Assembly (NCBI RefSeq): GCF_000411115.1
Contig: NZ_KE150242.1
Location: forward strand, 177,732-241,731
DNA: 64,000 nt
Source: Capnocytophaga granulosa ATCC 51502
GTDB taxonomy: Bacteria > Bacteroidota > Bacteroidia > Flavobacteriales > Flavobacteriaceae
Direction of reading: 5' to 3'
Shown here: positions 42,272 through 51,959 of the stretch, one piece after another
Numbering within the stretch: position 1 is the first letter of the stretch
Layout of the letters: each line of letters begins with the position of its first letter
The notes under the pieces: model-generated
The model's input: the letters and a program-made list of their open reading frames with translations, nothing else
What the model was told of the DNA's origin: nothing
Databases searched by the model: none
Made by a program: the position numbers and the translations under genes

Positions 42272-42543
42272 ATTAAAGAGAAGTTTATTGATAGGTGTGG
42301 CAAAATTCTGAAAATATCATGAAATATACAAGTTTTATTTTCTTCAATCTGTTAATAACTTTTCTCTGTGTTAATAAATAGAATGGTAAAATAAATTGTA
42401 ATAACTTGATAATAAACAAATTGCAATGTTTTTGCAATAAAAGATAAGGTTGTATGGTAATGAAAATTTTAACTTTTTGATTGATAAAAATAACTTTTCA
42501 GAAAGAAAAATAAAGGAAAATAGGTATGCTTTTTGAATAAAGG

Positions 42544-43785
42544 TTAAGATTGGTGTGCTTCTTCACAGGGCTGATTGTGTACTTTTTTAAAGATAAGATA
42601 GCACCAATAACTTACAGCAACAAAAAACAGTGCACTGAAGAGTACTAGCAATATATAATAGTTATCAGGTAAGAAGATCTCGTAGAGTATAGCAAGCCCT
42701 TTATAAGTAATCAGTGTTTCACTACCTACAAAAGCGGTGGTATATAGGGAAATACTCCAGTGAGGAAAGCGAATATGCAGGCTCTTTTGCAAAAAATATA
42801 GGACACCAAAGCCCACAACCCCTAAGAAAGTGAAGTGTAAGTAGCTGATGACAAATTCTCTGTTGGGTAATACCACTTCGGCAATCCAAGGGAAGGAGCC
42901 TAAAAACATGAAAATAGTCTTGATCAAGCAAAGCAATAGGAATAGCTGCATAAGAAAGGCAGGTTTCTCCAATCGCATATAAGTTCTATATAGCTTAAAG
43001 ATACTAGCCAAGAGCAAAAAGCCTGAGATATTTCCAATAATATATAAGAGGGGTTCATTGAAAAAGCCCACCCAAGAGAGCGTAACAGAGCCTATGGTGC
43101 CTATGATAAAGCTGTAGAGTGCTCCCGTGAGTCGCTTGCTGCTCACAAGGCTCTTGTGCTCGATTTCGCTTACCAAAAGGCCAAAGAGTACGGCCAAGAA
43201 CCAACCATTGTACTGGAAATGTAGGAAGAAGTACAAGGCACTGTTATACCATTCGCTTCCCTTACCGGCCTTGACAATAGCCACAGGAAGCAACCATATC
43301 CCGATGCTGGAGAGTATAAGAAAATAGACACCCCAGCGGACAAATCTCAAAGAAAGAGGTTTGTCATGCTCCGTATCTACACTCTTGGAGATAGAAAAGC
43401 GTATAAAGTTATATTTTTTACTCCTTTTGAGAAAGAAAATGCCAAACCAATAGGTACAAATCACAAAAAGAGATGAGAAAATAATAGAATATAAGAAATA
43501 TCCCCCAAAAGGGAAAGAAAAAAGCATCCCAACAATGGCCAATTGGGTGCAGAGAAATAGAATAAAATAAGGCTTCCTATCGGTCGGTCTTAGAAAATAC
43601 TGACAGATGAGCGAGGTAAGTATTGTATATATCCACCCCAACAACCCAATATGAGAATGAGTGTGGGTAATGTGGCGAACATTAAAAAAAACATCGGCTA
43701 TATAAGACACTCTAAGGGACAAGCCCAATAGAATGGTGATAATAAAATAAAGGAAAGCCCACTGAATATCCTTGCGAGTATCCAT
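42544..43785 (-). CDS. Multi-pass membrane protein with a heme-copper-oxidase-like histidine pattern
   Basis: The 413-residue protein has about 12 transmembrane helices. Histidines lie in or near helices: 'HITHTHSHIGLLGWIYT' near residue 40, 'FLHFQYNGWFLAVLFG' in the middle and 'ISYLHFTFLGVVGFG' later. The pattern recalls subunit I-like (NorB/CcoN or NnrS) proteins, but I cannot place it in a defined subfamily and the copper-site ligands are not obvious. It has its own -7 box (43817-43825, minus). It could handle NO or heme, which would fit a nitrite-reducing organism; that is inference. Confidence 0.6.
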   Translation of the reverse strand: MDTRKDIQWAFLYFIITILLGLSLRVSYIADVFFNVRHITHTHSHIGLLGWIYTILTSLICQYFLRPTDRKPYFILFLCTQLAIVGMLFSFPFGGYFLYSIIFSSLFVICTYWFGIFFLKRSKKYNFIRFSISKSVDTEHDKPLSLRFVRWGVYFLILSSIGIWLLPVAIVKAGKGSEWYNSALYFFLHFQYNGWFLAVLFGLLVSEIEHKSLVSSKRLTGALYSFIIGTIGSVTLSWVGFFNEPLLYIIGNISGFLLLASIFKLYRTYMRLEKPAFLMQLFLLLCLIKTIFMFLGSFPWIAEVVLPNREFVISYLHFTFLGVVGFGVLYFLQKSLHIRFPHWSISLYTTAFVGSETLITYKGLAILYEIFLPDNYYILLVLFSALFFVAVSYWCYLIFKKVHNQPCEEAHQS

Positions 43786-43816
43786 AAGAATAAGGTCTTT
43801 TCATTAGAAACGGCAG

Positions 43817-43825
43817 GCAAAAGTA
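43817..43825 (-). promoter_or_regulatory. -7 box of the 413-residue membrane protein
   Basis: TACTTTTGC on the minus strand, 31 nt before the ATG. Confidence 0.55.
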
Positions 43826-43924
43826 AAAATAAATTGTCACATAAGTATCCTTGCAAATGCTAAAAAAAGTATAATTAATTGATGAGGATATTTTTATGGT
43901 GTGTAAAATAGATTTTTACATAAG

Positions 43925-43957
43925 AAAAAATAGTTTGCCTTTTGGGCAAACTATTTT
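43925..43957 (-). terminator. Terminator of htrA
   Basis: AAAATAGTTTGCC and GGCAAACTATTTT form a long stem with a short T/G loop. On the minus strand it is followed by T-rich sequence. Confidence 0.8.
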
Positions 43958-44003
43958 AACACTAATAAAAATCAAACTTTAAGGTATGAATACATGAAAT
44001 AAT

Positions 44004-45434
44004 CTATAGGAAGTAGCGTTCTTTTTCTCCATTCTTATTAAGAACCACAATAGCGTTACGCTGTGATTGGTTGTTTTCAAGAATATTTTTTACGCTATCT
44101 ACATCTTTTACGTCTTTTCCATTGATAGAAAGGAGTACTTTACCATCTAGATTTACACCATTTTCTATAAATAGTGGACTTGTTTTGGTGATTTTTACTC
44201 CACTTTTTATGTTGAACGCTTTTTTGTCTTTATCAGATAGGTTTTTTACCATAATCCCTAAATCATTGGCTACATAGGAATCATTTTTTTGGAGTCTTAC
44301 GCTGATTTCTTTTTCTTTACCGTCCCTTAGGATAACCACATTGACACTGTCATTAGGTCTTTTGGTATTGATATGACCACTAAGATCAGAGAAAGTACGT
44401 ATTTTGATATTGTCCATCTGTGTGATGATATCACCTTTCTTAAGTCCAGCCTTTTCAGCTCCAGAATCTTCTTCTACATTGTCTATATAAAAACCTTCGG
44501 TTTGTTTGATATGGAGTTTTTCAGCAGTTTCGGAGTTGAGTTCGGTACCTGCTACGCCTAAGATACCGCGTTGTACATTGCCATATTCTATAAGGTCTTC
44601 TACAATCTTCTTTGCGATATTGCTAGGAACGGCAAAGGAATAACCTACGAAAGTACCAGTGTTAGGAGAGGCAATAGCGGTATTGATTCCAATGAGGTCT
44701 CCGTTGAGATTGACCAAAGCGCCCCCACTATTTCCTGAATTAACAGCGGCATCGGTTTGTATATAAGATTCTATCTTTCCGTTGTATTGGTTGCCTAAGT
44801 TTCTCGCTTTAGCGCTAATGATCCCTGCCGTTACGGTAGAGGTAAGGTTGAAGGGATTTCCTACAGCCAAGACCCATTCGCCTATTTGGGTATTGTCCGA
44901 ATCAGCAAAGGTAAGGTAAGGTAGTTTTTCTTCTGTTTTGATTTTCAATAGCGCAATATCAGAGCTACTATCTGAACCAATAATTTCTGCCTTATAAGTT
45001 TTGTTGTTATTTAGGGTTACCTGAACCGAAGAAGCGCCATTGATCACGTGATTGTTGGTAACAATATAGCCGTCAGGAGAGATGATCACCCCAGAACCTG
45101 TACCAGCCAAGCGTTCCTTGCCACTGCGCTGAGGAGTATTCCCACTGAAAAGGTCAAAAATAGAGGTAACCTCTGGAGCGACAGTCATGTTTTTCACATG
45201 GACTACACTATTGACGGTCTTATTGGAAGCGTTGATAAAGCTGTTTTCATCAAAATTGAAATTGGCCACTTGTTGGAAATTGGTGTGGATTGCCCCTGTG
45301 GTATCCGCCTTCTGGGAAGAGAAAGAAAAGGAGTTGTCTTCTTTTTCTTTGATAATAAAATGATAGCCGCCTAAGGCAATAGCACCCCCTAAAATAGCAG
45401 AGAATACAGATGTGAAATGTTTTTTCATATTCAA
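44004..45434 (-). CDS. Periplasmic serine protease HtrA/DegP-type
   Basis: The 476-residue protein degrades or refolds damaged envelope proteins. It has an N-terminal anchor or signal helix (about 8-28), the trypsin-like triad His129 ('TNNHVI'), Asp159 ('SSSDIALL') and Ser236 ('GNSGG'), and two PDZ domains (about 285-375 and 390-470). The length and two PDZ domains fit the DegP group. Codons 1 and 3 are both ATG. It is monocistronic. Confidence 0.95.
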   Translation of the reverse strand: MNMKKHFTSVFSAILGGAIALGGYHFIIKEKEDNSFSFSSQKADTTGAIHTNFQQVANFNFDENSFINASNKTVNSVVHVKNMTVAPEVTSIFDLFSGNTPQRSGKERLAGTGSGVIISPDGYIVTNNHVINGASSVQVTLNNNKTYKAEIIGSDSSSDIALLKIKTEEKLPYLTFADSDNTQIGEWVLAVGNPFNLTSTVTAGIISAKARNLGNQYNGKIESYIQTDAAVNSGNSGGALVNLNGDLIGINTAIASPNTGTFVGYSFAVPSNIAKKIVEDLIEYGNVQRGILGVAGTELNSETAEKLHIKQTEGFYIDNVEEDSGAEKAGLKKGDIITQMDNIKIRTFSDLSGHINTKRPNDSVNVVILRDGKEKEISVRLQKNDSYVANDLGIMVKNLSDKDKKAFNIKSGVKITKTSPLFIENGVNLDGKVLLSINGKDVKDVDSVKNILENNQSQRNAIVVLNKNGEKERYFL

Positions 45435-45646
45435 AAATCTTAAAATAATTAATAATATCTATTCTTTTAACTCTAAACTTGCGAATAGTAATTCTCAAAA
45501 ACAGTGCCAAAAAGATTAAAATCAGAAATTTAACTTTTAATTAATGAAGTTTCTAATTATGTGATTGATTTTCTTATATATAGATTTTGTCAAATGGGAG
45601 ATAGAAAATAAGCATAGAAAAATTTTTTTATCCCCCAAAAAGATTG

Positions 45647-45655
45647 TAAATTTGT
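45647..45655 (+). promoter_or_regulatory. -7 box of the FadR-type regulator
   Basis: TAAATTTGT lies 34 nt before the ATG. Confidence 0.5.
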
Positions 45656-45689
45656 ACCAAATATATTATATGAGTTAAATGTATGTCTT

Positions 45690-46412
45690 ATGAAGTCATT
45701 AAAGGAAAAAACAACTGATGCAGAGAATGCTTCCTTGGTGGATAAGGTGGAGAAACACATCATAGATTATATCAAGGATAATGCACTAAGAGCAGGGGAT
45801 TCACTCCCTAAGGAATTAGAATTTGCCGAGACTCTTGGGGTAAGTAGAACAGCCATTCGCGAGGCTATGTTGCGCCTGAGAACCTTGGGGCTAATAGAGT
45901 CCCGCAAGCATAGGGGAATGGTGATTTTGGAACCTGACTTGGTGCGTAACTTCGAAAAAATGCTTGATCCTGCCTTGGTGGATATCAAGATGCTCTCCAA
46001 TCTTTTTGAACTAAGACTGATGTTGGAAGTAGGTATGGCCGATTTTGTCTTTACACGTAAAACCCCCAAACAGCTTAGGGAGTTGGAAGAAATCGTACGA
46101 AACTCTGAAGAACAACGTTGTGATAGCTTTAATTTCTATTTGGAAGAGGAAAAGAAGTTCCATGGTAAGCTCTATGAAATGGCAGGCAATGATATCCTCA
46201 AGAAGTTCCAAGATGTCTTTATGCCTATTTTCCAATATGTACACGACTTGAATCGTTATCAAACCGCTTATATACTCCCTGAAGGAAGCAAACAGATCAG
46301 CCATCGAGACCTCTTAGAAGAACTCAAGCATGGTACCCCTGCTTCATTTAGAGAACTTATGCGCGAACACCTGAACGCTCACTATATCAAAGTATTAGGA
46401 ATCAGTTATTAG
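45690..46412 (+). CDS. GntR-family transcriptional regulator, FadR (FCD) subgroup
   Basis: The 240-residue DNA-binding protein has a winged-helix GntR domain (about 15-85: 'GDSLPKELEFAETLGVSRTAIREAMLRLRTLGLIES'). An all-helical FCD ligand-binding domain follows (about 90-235), with possible metal ligands Asp, His ('EKKFHGKLYEMAG') and a late His ('SHRDLLEEL'). FCD regulators usually respond to small organic acids. No obvious target operon is adjacent; the next gene is an FAD oxidoreductase. Confidence 0.9.
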   Translation: MKSLKEKTTDAENASLVDKVEKHIIDYIKDNALRAGDSLPKELEFAETLGVSRTAIREAMLRLRTLGLIESRKHRGMVILEPDLVRNFEKMLDPALVDIKMLSNLFELRLMLEVGMADFVFTRKTPKQLRELEEIVRNSEEQRCDSFNFYLEEEKKFHGKLYEMAGNDILKKFQDVFMPIFQYVHDLNRYQTAYILPEGSKQISHRDLLEELKHGTPASFRELMREHLNAHYIKVLGISY

Positions 46413-46533
46413 TGACTAGTGACAAGTGACAAATGACTAATACTATTGTCACTAGTTGTTAGTCACTTGTCATTAGTCACTTGTCATTAGTCACTTGTCA
46501 TTAGTTGTTAGTCACTTGTCATTAGTCATTATT
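46410..46533. repeat. TAGTCACTTGTCAT tandem spacer repeat
   Basis: The whole spacer is built of 'AGTGACAAGTGACAAATGAC' type units on the left and several copies of 'TTAGTCACTTGTCA' on the right, an inverted arrangement. Confidence 0.7.
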
Positions 46534-46534
46534 T

Positions 46535-48031
46535 ATGTATGATACCATCATCATAGGAAGTGGCCTAGGAGGGCTTATGACAGCCCTTATTTTGGCTAAA
46601 GAAGGAAGAAAAGTTGCCATTATTGAGAAAAACAAACAATTTGGCGGCAACTTACAGTCTTTTCTCCGTGATGAAGTTCTCTTTGATACAGGAGTACATT
46701 ATGTAGGTAGCCTCGGTGAGGGGCAAACACTTTACAATTATTTCTCTTACGCAGGTATTACTTCAGCATTGGATTTGGAGTGTATGCCCAAGGATGGCTA
46801 TGACCGTATTTGCTTTGCTCATGAGCCTACCTGCTATCCTCACGCACAGGGGTATGACAATTTTGTCGCTCAGTTATTACCCTATTTCCCAAAAGAAAAA
46901 GTCGCTTTAGAGCGCTATGTCTCCAAAATACAAGAAGTATGCGACCGCTTTCCCCTCTATCGTTTTCGCTTAGAGGGAAGCTATGATGAGGCCTTGCTTA
47001 GCCTCTCCTTAATGGACTTTCTTCGCGAGCTTACCTCAGATAGGCGACTGCAAGCGGTGCTGCTGGGGAACAACTTTCTTTATGCAGGTACTAGGGAGCA
47101 TACCCCCCTGTATGTACATGCCTTGTCGGTTAATTCCTATATGGAGAGTGCATGGCGATTCAGGCGTGGAGGCTCCCAAATAACCCAGTTGCTCCTCAAG
47201 CAATTACGCGCTCTTGGCGTCTCTCTGTTTGCTGAAAACGAGGCGCTTGCCTTTGAATACAGAGAGGGAAAAATTTACTCAGTGATTACCTCCCAGCATA
47301 AGAAGTATATAGCTAAAGAATTTGTTTCGGATATAGATATACAGCAGTTATTATCCGTAGCAGGGCGTACACACTTTAAGCCCTCATACTACAAGCGTAT
47401 AGAGCGACTTGAGCCAGTCTCTGGGGTTTTCTCCCTACACCTAGTGCTCAAGCCTCACACTTTCCCTTATTTGCCTTACAATGTCTATTGGTTTCGGGAT
47501 ACCCGACAAGTATGGGAAGCACCCTATTCGGATGTTTTTCCTGCGTCTTATATGCTTTCTATGGTACCCCCTAAGGATGGTGGCAGTTATTCGGACAATA
47601 TGACACTACTTACCTATATGAGTTATGAGCAGGTACGTACATGGGAACATACTTTCAATACCATAGCCGAGCCAGAGGGTAGGGGAGCGACCTATGAGGC
47701 TTTTAAGAGAGAGAAAACCGCCCAACTCCTCAGTGTGGTCTATCAGCGATATCCCCAATTGGAAGGAGCCATAGCACACGCTTATACCTCTACGCCCTTA
47801 ACTTATCGCGATTATATAGGTAGCCCCACAGGGGCTATTTATGGCTATGAAAAGAATATTCATAAAATCGCTCATACCCGTATCATGCCACAAACCCATA
47901 TCCCCAACCTCTACCTTACAGGCCAATCGGTCAATATGGACGGACTGGTAGGAGTTACCATAGGTGCCGTACTAACAGCTATGGCCATGCTCGGTGGAGA
48001 GGTAAAGGGGTTGGTAGGTTTTAGGGATTAG
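46535..48031 (+). CDS. NAD(P)/FAD-dependent oxidoreductase (phytoene desaturase / retinol saturase-like)
   Basis: The 498-residue protein opens with the dinucleotide-binding motif 'IIGSGLGGLMTALILAKEG' and 'VAIIEKNKQFGGNL'. The C-terminal FAD-contact motif is 'NLYLTGQSVNMDGLVGVTIGA'. It belongs to the CrtI-like superfamily, which includes carotenoid desaturases and all-trans-retinol saturases. No other carotenoid genes are nearby, so the substrate is unknown. The stop overlaps the PBP1A stop on the opposite strand by 4 nt. Confidence 0.88.
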   Translation: MYDTIIIGSGLGGLMTALILAKEGRKVAIIEKNKQFGGNLQSFLRDEVLFDTGVHYVGSLGEGQTLYNYFSYAGITSALDLECMPKDGYDRICFAHEPTCYPHAQGYDNFVAQLLPYFPKEKVALERYVSKIQEVCDRFPLYRFRLEGSYDEALLSLSLMDFLRELTSDRRLQAVLLGNNFLYAGTREHTPLYVHALSVNSYMESAWRFRRGGSQITQLLLKQLRALGVSLFAENEALAFEYREGKIYSVITSQHKKYIAKEFVSDIDIQQLLSVAGRTHFKPSYYKRIERLEPVSGVFSLHLVLKPHTFPYLPYNVYWFRDTRQVWEAPYSDVFPASYMLSMVPPKDGGSYSDNMTLLTYMSYEQVRTWEHTFNTIAEPEGRGATYEAFKREKTAQLLSVVYQRYPQLEGAIAHAYTSTPLTYRDYIGSPTGAIYGYEKNIHKIAHTRIMPQTHIPNLYLTGQSVNMDGLVGVTIGAVLTAMAMLGGEVKGLVGFRD

Positions 48032-50367
48032 AAATCTATACCTTCGGAGTCTTCCCCTACAGCCTCTACAGGGTCATTTCCTTTGCAATCAAAGTCGCTA
48101 CCACTGAAGCTAGTGGATCCATCATCGTTCTTGGGAATAGGGAAGGGGTCTTTTGATACGGTTAAGTCCTTATTCTCATAAAGTTTTTTCATATAATACC
48201 CCCAAATAGGCAGCGCCATAGTGGCTCCTTGCCCATAGCGGATTCCCTTGAAGTGGACAGATCGGTCTTCACCGCCTACCCACACTCCAGTAACAAGGTT
48301 GGGTACCATTCCCATAAACCATCCATCGGATTGGTTCTGTGTAGTACCGGTCTTTCCTGCAATGGGATTCTTAAAGGCATAAGGATAGCCTGTGATGACA
48401 TTCTTATACATACTATCATAACCATCGGCACCTTTGGTGCGTAGGCGCGCTCCTGAACCTGATTGGGTAACCCCTTCCATGAGTTTGACTACAGTATAAG
48501 CATTCTCTGGGGAAATGGCATTTCTTGCTTCTGCGGTATGTTGGTAGATGATATGTCCGTTTTTGTCTTCTATTCGGGTGATAAATGTAGGCTGGAGGTA
48601 ATTCCCCTCATTGGCAAAAGCCCCATAAGCCCCTACCATTTCCAGTAGGGTAATATCGGCAGATCCCAAGCAGATAGAGGGGAGCGAGGGGATATCCTTG
48701 GTATTAATACCCAATTTTGCGATAAGGTCAATCACAGTGGCAGGGCCGACTTCGTCCATCAGCTTGGCTGTAACAGAGTTGATAGAGTTAGCCAAAGCCG
48801 CCTTGAGTGTGAGCATCTTTCCACTGAAGCTACCATTGGCATTACGGGGACACCATTCCTTGGCATTGCCCCATTTGCCAGCTTCTATACAAGTCTTTGT
48901 GTCTGGAATCTGATAGCAAGGGGTATAGTGTTTTTGGTCAATTGCCGTAGCATATACAAAAGGTTTGAAGGCCGAACCTACTTGGCGGGCGCCTTGGTAT
49001 ACTTGGTCGTATTTGAAATTGTTATAGTCAATACCTCCTACCCAAGCCTTGATGTGTCCTGTCTGTGGTTCCATGGAGACAATAGCCGTACGCAAGAAAC
49101 TCTTATAGTAACGGATGGAATCATAAGGAGTCATTACTGTATCTATAGTACCATGCCAAGAAAAGACTTGCATAGGGGTCTCCTTATAGAAGGAAGCACG
49201 TATATCCTTGTCCGAGATACCAGCGGCTTTCATCTGTGCCCAGCGCTCGGAGTTCTTCATGGCACGTTCCATAAGGCGATCAATTTCCTCCTTGGAGAGT
49301 TTTACAAAAGGAAATGTCTTATTCTTTTTCAGGTTATTCTCTTCGGCAAAGGCCTTTTGGAGGTTTTTCATATGCTTTTGTACGGCCTCTTCAGCGGCTG
49401 CCTGCATACGAGAGTCAATAGTAGTGTATATCTTCAGTCCATCGGAATAGATATCATATTTAGACCCATCGGGTTTGGGGTTGTCCTTGATCCATTCCTT
49501 CATAAAATTGCGCAAATGTTCGCGGAAATAGGTAGCAATACCTTCATTGTGCCCTTCGGGATTGAAGTTCAGGCGCAGAGGAAGTTTCTGCAAGGAGTCT
49601 TTTTCCTTGGTAGTGAGGTAGTGGTTTTTCTCCATTTGTGCCAGAACCACATTTCTACGATTGACAACCCCTTGAGGATTGCGACGAGGGTTATAGAGTG
49701 AAGAGTTCTTGAACATACCCACCAGTACTGCCCCTTCTTCTATCTTAAGGTCTTTAGGTTCTTTCCCAAAATAGATACGTGAAGCCGAACGAATCCCATC
49801 GGCATTATTATTAAAGTCGTATTCGTTAAAATACATGGCAAGGATTTCCTTTTTGGTATACTGTCTTTCCAGGCGAATGGCGATAATCCATTCCTTGATC
49901 TTTTGCAAATAGCGTTCGCCTGTTTTCTTAGATCCTTCACGATGGAAGAGGAGCTTGGCTAGCTGCTGGGTAATGGTAGAAGCCCCCCCACGTCGGCCTA
50001 AGAATACAATAGCACGTAGTGTTCCTCGCATATCTATACCCGAATGCTTCTCAAAACGCTCGTCTTCGGTAGCAATGAGTGCATTGACTAGGTGTTCAGG
50101 CAGGTCTTTGTAGGTAACAGGGGTGCGGTTATCATTGAAATAGAATTTCCCCAATAGCTCATCATCAGCAGAATAGATACTTGAGGCTAGGTTCGTCTCA
50201 GGGTTCTCCAATCGCTTGAAGTCGGGCATTTCCCCGAATACCCCCCAATCGGCCAAGAGAAAAATGAAAATTACGGATAATATACCTACTAAGAAGGTTC
50301 CCCAAAAATATTTTAGTAATTTCTTTCGTGTAGAAGAACCTTGGGTTGTTGTATTTTTCGTTCCCAT
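48028..50367 (-). CDS. Penicillin-binding protein 1A
   Basis: This bifunctional peptidoglycan synthase has 779 residues, a transmembrane anchor near 20-40, a GT51 glycosyltransferase domain with catalytic Glu101 in 'ATEDERFEKH' and a transpeptidase domain. The active serine is Ser465 in 'GSAFKPF' (SxxK), with 'SINS' (SxN) and 'KTGTT'. The C-terminus is acidic. It is convergent with the FAD oxidoreductase, with a 4-nt overlap. Promoter box ACAAAAATA (minus) lies at 50405-50413. Confidence 0.96.
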   Translation of the reverse strand: MGTKNTTTQGSSTRKKLLKYFWGTFLVGILSVIFIFLLADWGVFGEMPDFKRLENPETNLASSIYSADDELLGKFYFNDNRTPVTYKDLPEHLVNALIATEDERFEKHSGIDMRGTLRAIVFLGRRGGASTITQQLAKLLFHREGSKKTGERYLQKIKEWIIAIRLERQYTKKEILAMYFNEYDFNNNADGIRSASRIYFGKEPKDLKIEEGAVLVGMFKNSSLYNPRRNPQGVVNRRNVVLAQMEKNHYLTTKEKDSLQKLPLRLNFNPEGHNEGIATYFREHLRNFMKEWIKDNPKPDGSKYDIYSDGLKIYTTIDSRMQAAAEEAVQKHMKNLQKAFAEENNLKKNKTFPFVKLSKEEIDRLMERAMKNSERWAQMKAAGISDKDIRASFYKETPMQVFSWHGTIDTVMTPYDSIRYYKSFLRTAIVSMEPQTGHIKAWVGGIDYNNFKYDQVYQGARQVGSAFKPFVYATAIDQKHYTPCYQIPDTKTCIEAGKWGNAKEWCPRNANGSFSGKMLTLKAALANSINSVTAKLMDEVGPATVIDLIAKLGINTKDIPSLPSICLGSADITLLEMVGAYGAFANEGNYLQPTFITRIEDKNGHIIYQHTAEARNAISPENAYTVVKLMEGVTQSGSGARLRTKGADGYDSMYKNVITGYPYAFKNPIAGKTGTTQNQSDGWFMGMVPNLVTGVWVGGEDRSVHFKGIRYGQGATMALPIWGYYMKKLYENKDLTVSKDPFPIPKNDDGSTSFSGSDFDCKGNDPVEAVGEDSEGIDF

Positions 50368-50404
50368 ATGCTATATTTAGTATTTTAGGATTTTCTTTTT
50401 GGGG

Positions 50405-50413
50405 ACAAAAATA
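50405..50413 (-). promoter_or_regulatory. -7 box of the PBP1A gene
   Basis: TATTTTTGT on the minus strand, 37 nt before the ATG. Confidence 0.5.
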
Positions 50414-50515
50414 CGACATTATTTACAAATATGCGCTTCCTATTAGGAAATTATGATTTATTTTTGTACGCTTCAAAATATTGCTAAAAAACGGTTCTAA
50501 CTGAAATGTTTTTTT

Positions 50516-50524
50516 TATCTTTGC
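50516..50524 (+). promoter_or_regulatory. -7 box of the GT2 gene
   Basis: TATCTTTGC, 21 nt before the TTG start at 50546; the leader must be very short. Confidence 0.6.
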
Positions 50525-50545
50525 AAAGTTCCTAATTTTTTTAAA

Positions 50546-51547
50546 TTGAAATATTCCCTTATTGTACCTGTATATAACCGTCCTGAGGAGATAAAAGAGC
50601 TATTGGAAAGCATAGCTGAGCAAACCTATACAGGCGATTTTGAAACACTTATTATAGAAGATGGTTCCTCTATTTCCTCCCAAGAGGTAGTAGCCTCCTT
50701 TGCCGATAAGACTAAGGTCATCTATTTGTATAAAGAGAACTCTGGCCCTGGAGATTCCCGCAACTATGGTATGCAAAGGGCTTCGGGAGATTATTTTATC
50801 ATCTTGGACTCTGATTGTCTGTTGCCTCCTCATTATTTAGAATCGGTAGATGACTTCCTCTTACAGCACTATGTGGATTGTTTCGGTGGCCCCGATGCGG
50901 CAACAGACCAATTTACAGATATCCAAAAAGCAATCAACTATGCGATGACTTCCTTTCTTACTACAGGGGGCATCCGAGGTAGCAAGCGAAGCATGGGCAA
51001 GTTTGAACCTCGCAGTTTCAACATGGGGCTTTCTCGCAAGGCCTTTGAAGTAACAGGAGGCTTCGGTCGCATACACCCAGGGGAAGACCCTGACCTGAGC
51101 ATTCGCCTATGGAAAGCAGGGCTACAGACAGCTTTTGTGGAAGAGGCCTTTGTCTACCACAAGCGACGTATCTCATGGTACAAATATTATGTACAGGTCA
51201 AGAAATTCGGGCAAACGCGTGCCATACTTAATCGCTGGCATGAGCAGTCTCGCAAGCTTGTGCACTATCTACCAACGCTCTTCCTTATAGGCTTTCTTGT
51301 CTCATTAGGCTTATTGGCTATAGGTCAGTGGGGTTTTATCTTTGTATATATAGCCTATTTCCTACTTATTTTCGCCGATAGCAAACGTATCAATCACAGT
51401 AGTAAGATAGGATTTTTGTCTGTTTGGGCGGTTTGTATCCAATTTTATAGCTATGGGACAGGCTTTTTAGGTGCTACTTTGCGGCTTTTTCTCTCCCGAA
51501 AATCTCCAGAAGAGCTATTTCCTAAATTATTTTTCAAACATAAATAA
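50546..51547 (+). CDS. Family 2 glycosyltransferase with C-terminal membrane helices
   Basis: The 333-residue enzyme begins 'KYSLIVPVYNRPEEIKELLESI', the normal GT2 opening, so the TTG at 50546 is the likely start; no upstream ATG exists between it and the -7 box. The nucleotide-sugar site includes 'SGPGDSRNYGMQRASGDYFIILDSDC' (DxD variant DSD), and 'GGFGRIHPGEDPDLSIRLW' is the later ED motif. Two hydrophobic helices follow (about 245-285). The acceptor is unknown. Confidence 0.9.
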   Translation: MKYSLIVPVYNRPEEIKELLESIAEQTYTGDFETLIIEDGSSISSQEVVASFADKTKVIYLYKENSGPGDSRNYGMQRASGDYFIILDSDCLLPPHYLESVDDFLLQHYVDCFGGPDAATDQFTDIQKAINYAMTSFLTTGGIRGSKRSMGKFEPRSFNMGLSRKAFEVTGGFGRIHPGEDPDLSIRLWKAGLQTAFVEEAFVYHKRRISWYKYYVQVKKFGQTRAILNRWHEQSRKLVHYLPTLFLIGFLVSLGLLAIGQWGFIFVYIAYFLLIFADSKRINHSSKIGFLSVWAVCIQFYSYGTGFLGATLRLFLSRKSPEELFPKLFFKHK

Positions 51548-51606
51548 TTGGTTTTCAATAAGTTGAAAATTATTTTCAAAAAATAGAAAAAAAAGTGCTT
51601 GAAAAG

Positions 51607-51638
51607 TTTGTCAGTATCAAAAAAAGTTGTACCTTTGC
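51607..51638 (+). promoter_or_regulatory. Consensus promoter of tRNA-Asn
   Basis: TTTG at 51607-51610, exactly 19 nt, TACCTTTGC at 51630-51638: the best match to the phylum consensus in the window. Confidence 0.85.
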
Positions 51639-51685
51639 ACTCGGAAAATTGATAGAGAAATAAAGTTTTCCAAGACATAAGAAAT

Positions 51686-51759
51686 TCCTCCTTAGCTCAG
51701 TTGGTTAGAGCATCTGACTGTTAATCAGAGGGTCACTGGTTCAAGTCCAGTAGGGGGAG
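51686..51759 (+). tRNA. tRNA-Asn(GUU)
   Basis: The 74-nt gene has acceptor TCCTCCT/AGGGGGA, D arm GCTC/GAGC, anticodon arm TCTGA-CTGTTAA-TCAGA reading GUU, variable loop GGGTC, T arm ACTGG-TTCAAGT-CCAGT and discriminator G followed by CA. Unlike the tRNA-Arg gene it is uninterrupted. It has its own promoter and terminator. Confidence 0.97.
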
Positions 51760-51768
51760 CAACAAGGT

Positions 51769-51797
51769 AACGCACTTATAATTAAGTGCGTTTTTTG
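51769..51797 (+). terminator. Terminator of tRNA-Asn
   Basis: AACGCACTTA (51769-51778) pairs with TAAGTGCGTT (51783-51792), loop TAAT, followed by a T-run. Confidence 0.9.
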
Positions 51798-51959
51798 TTT
51801 TTAGAGCTAAATAGAGCAACTAAAAAATGATATGATTTTCTCAAAAATGGATTGTATTTTTATATGTTAAATTTCTTTTGTGCTTTATGATAGCCACTGC
51901 AATCATGGAGCGGTTGGCATATTAAAAAGAAGATGAACCTAAACCTAAAAATATATGCT

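Noticed and set aside
46410..46533. Operator for the FadR-type regulator
   Set aside because: The inverted words are the same type of iterated spacer found between unrelated genes, so they are not specific to the regulator.
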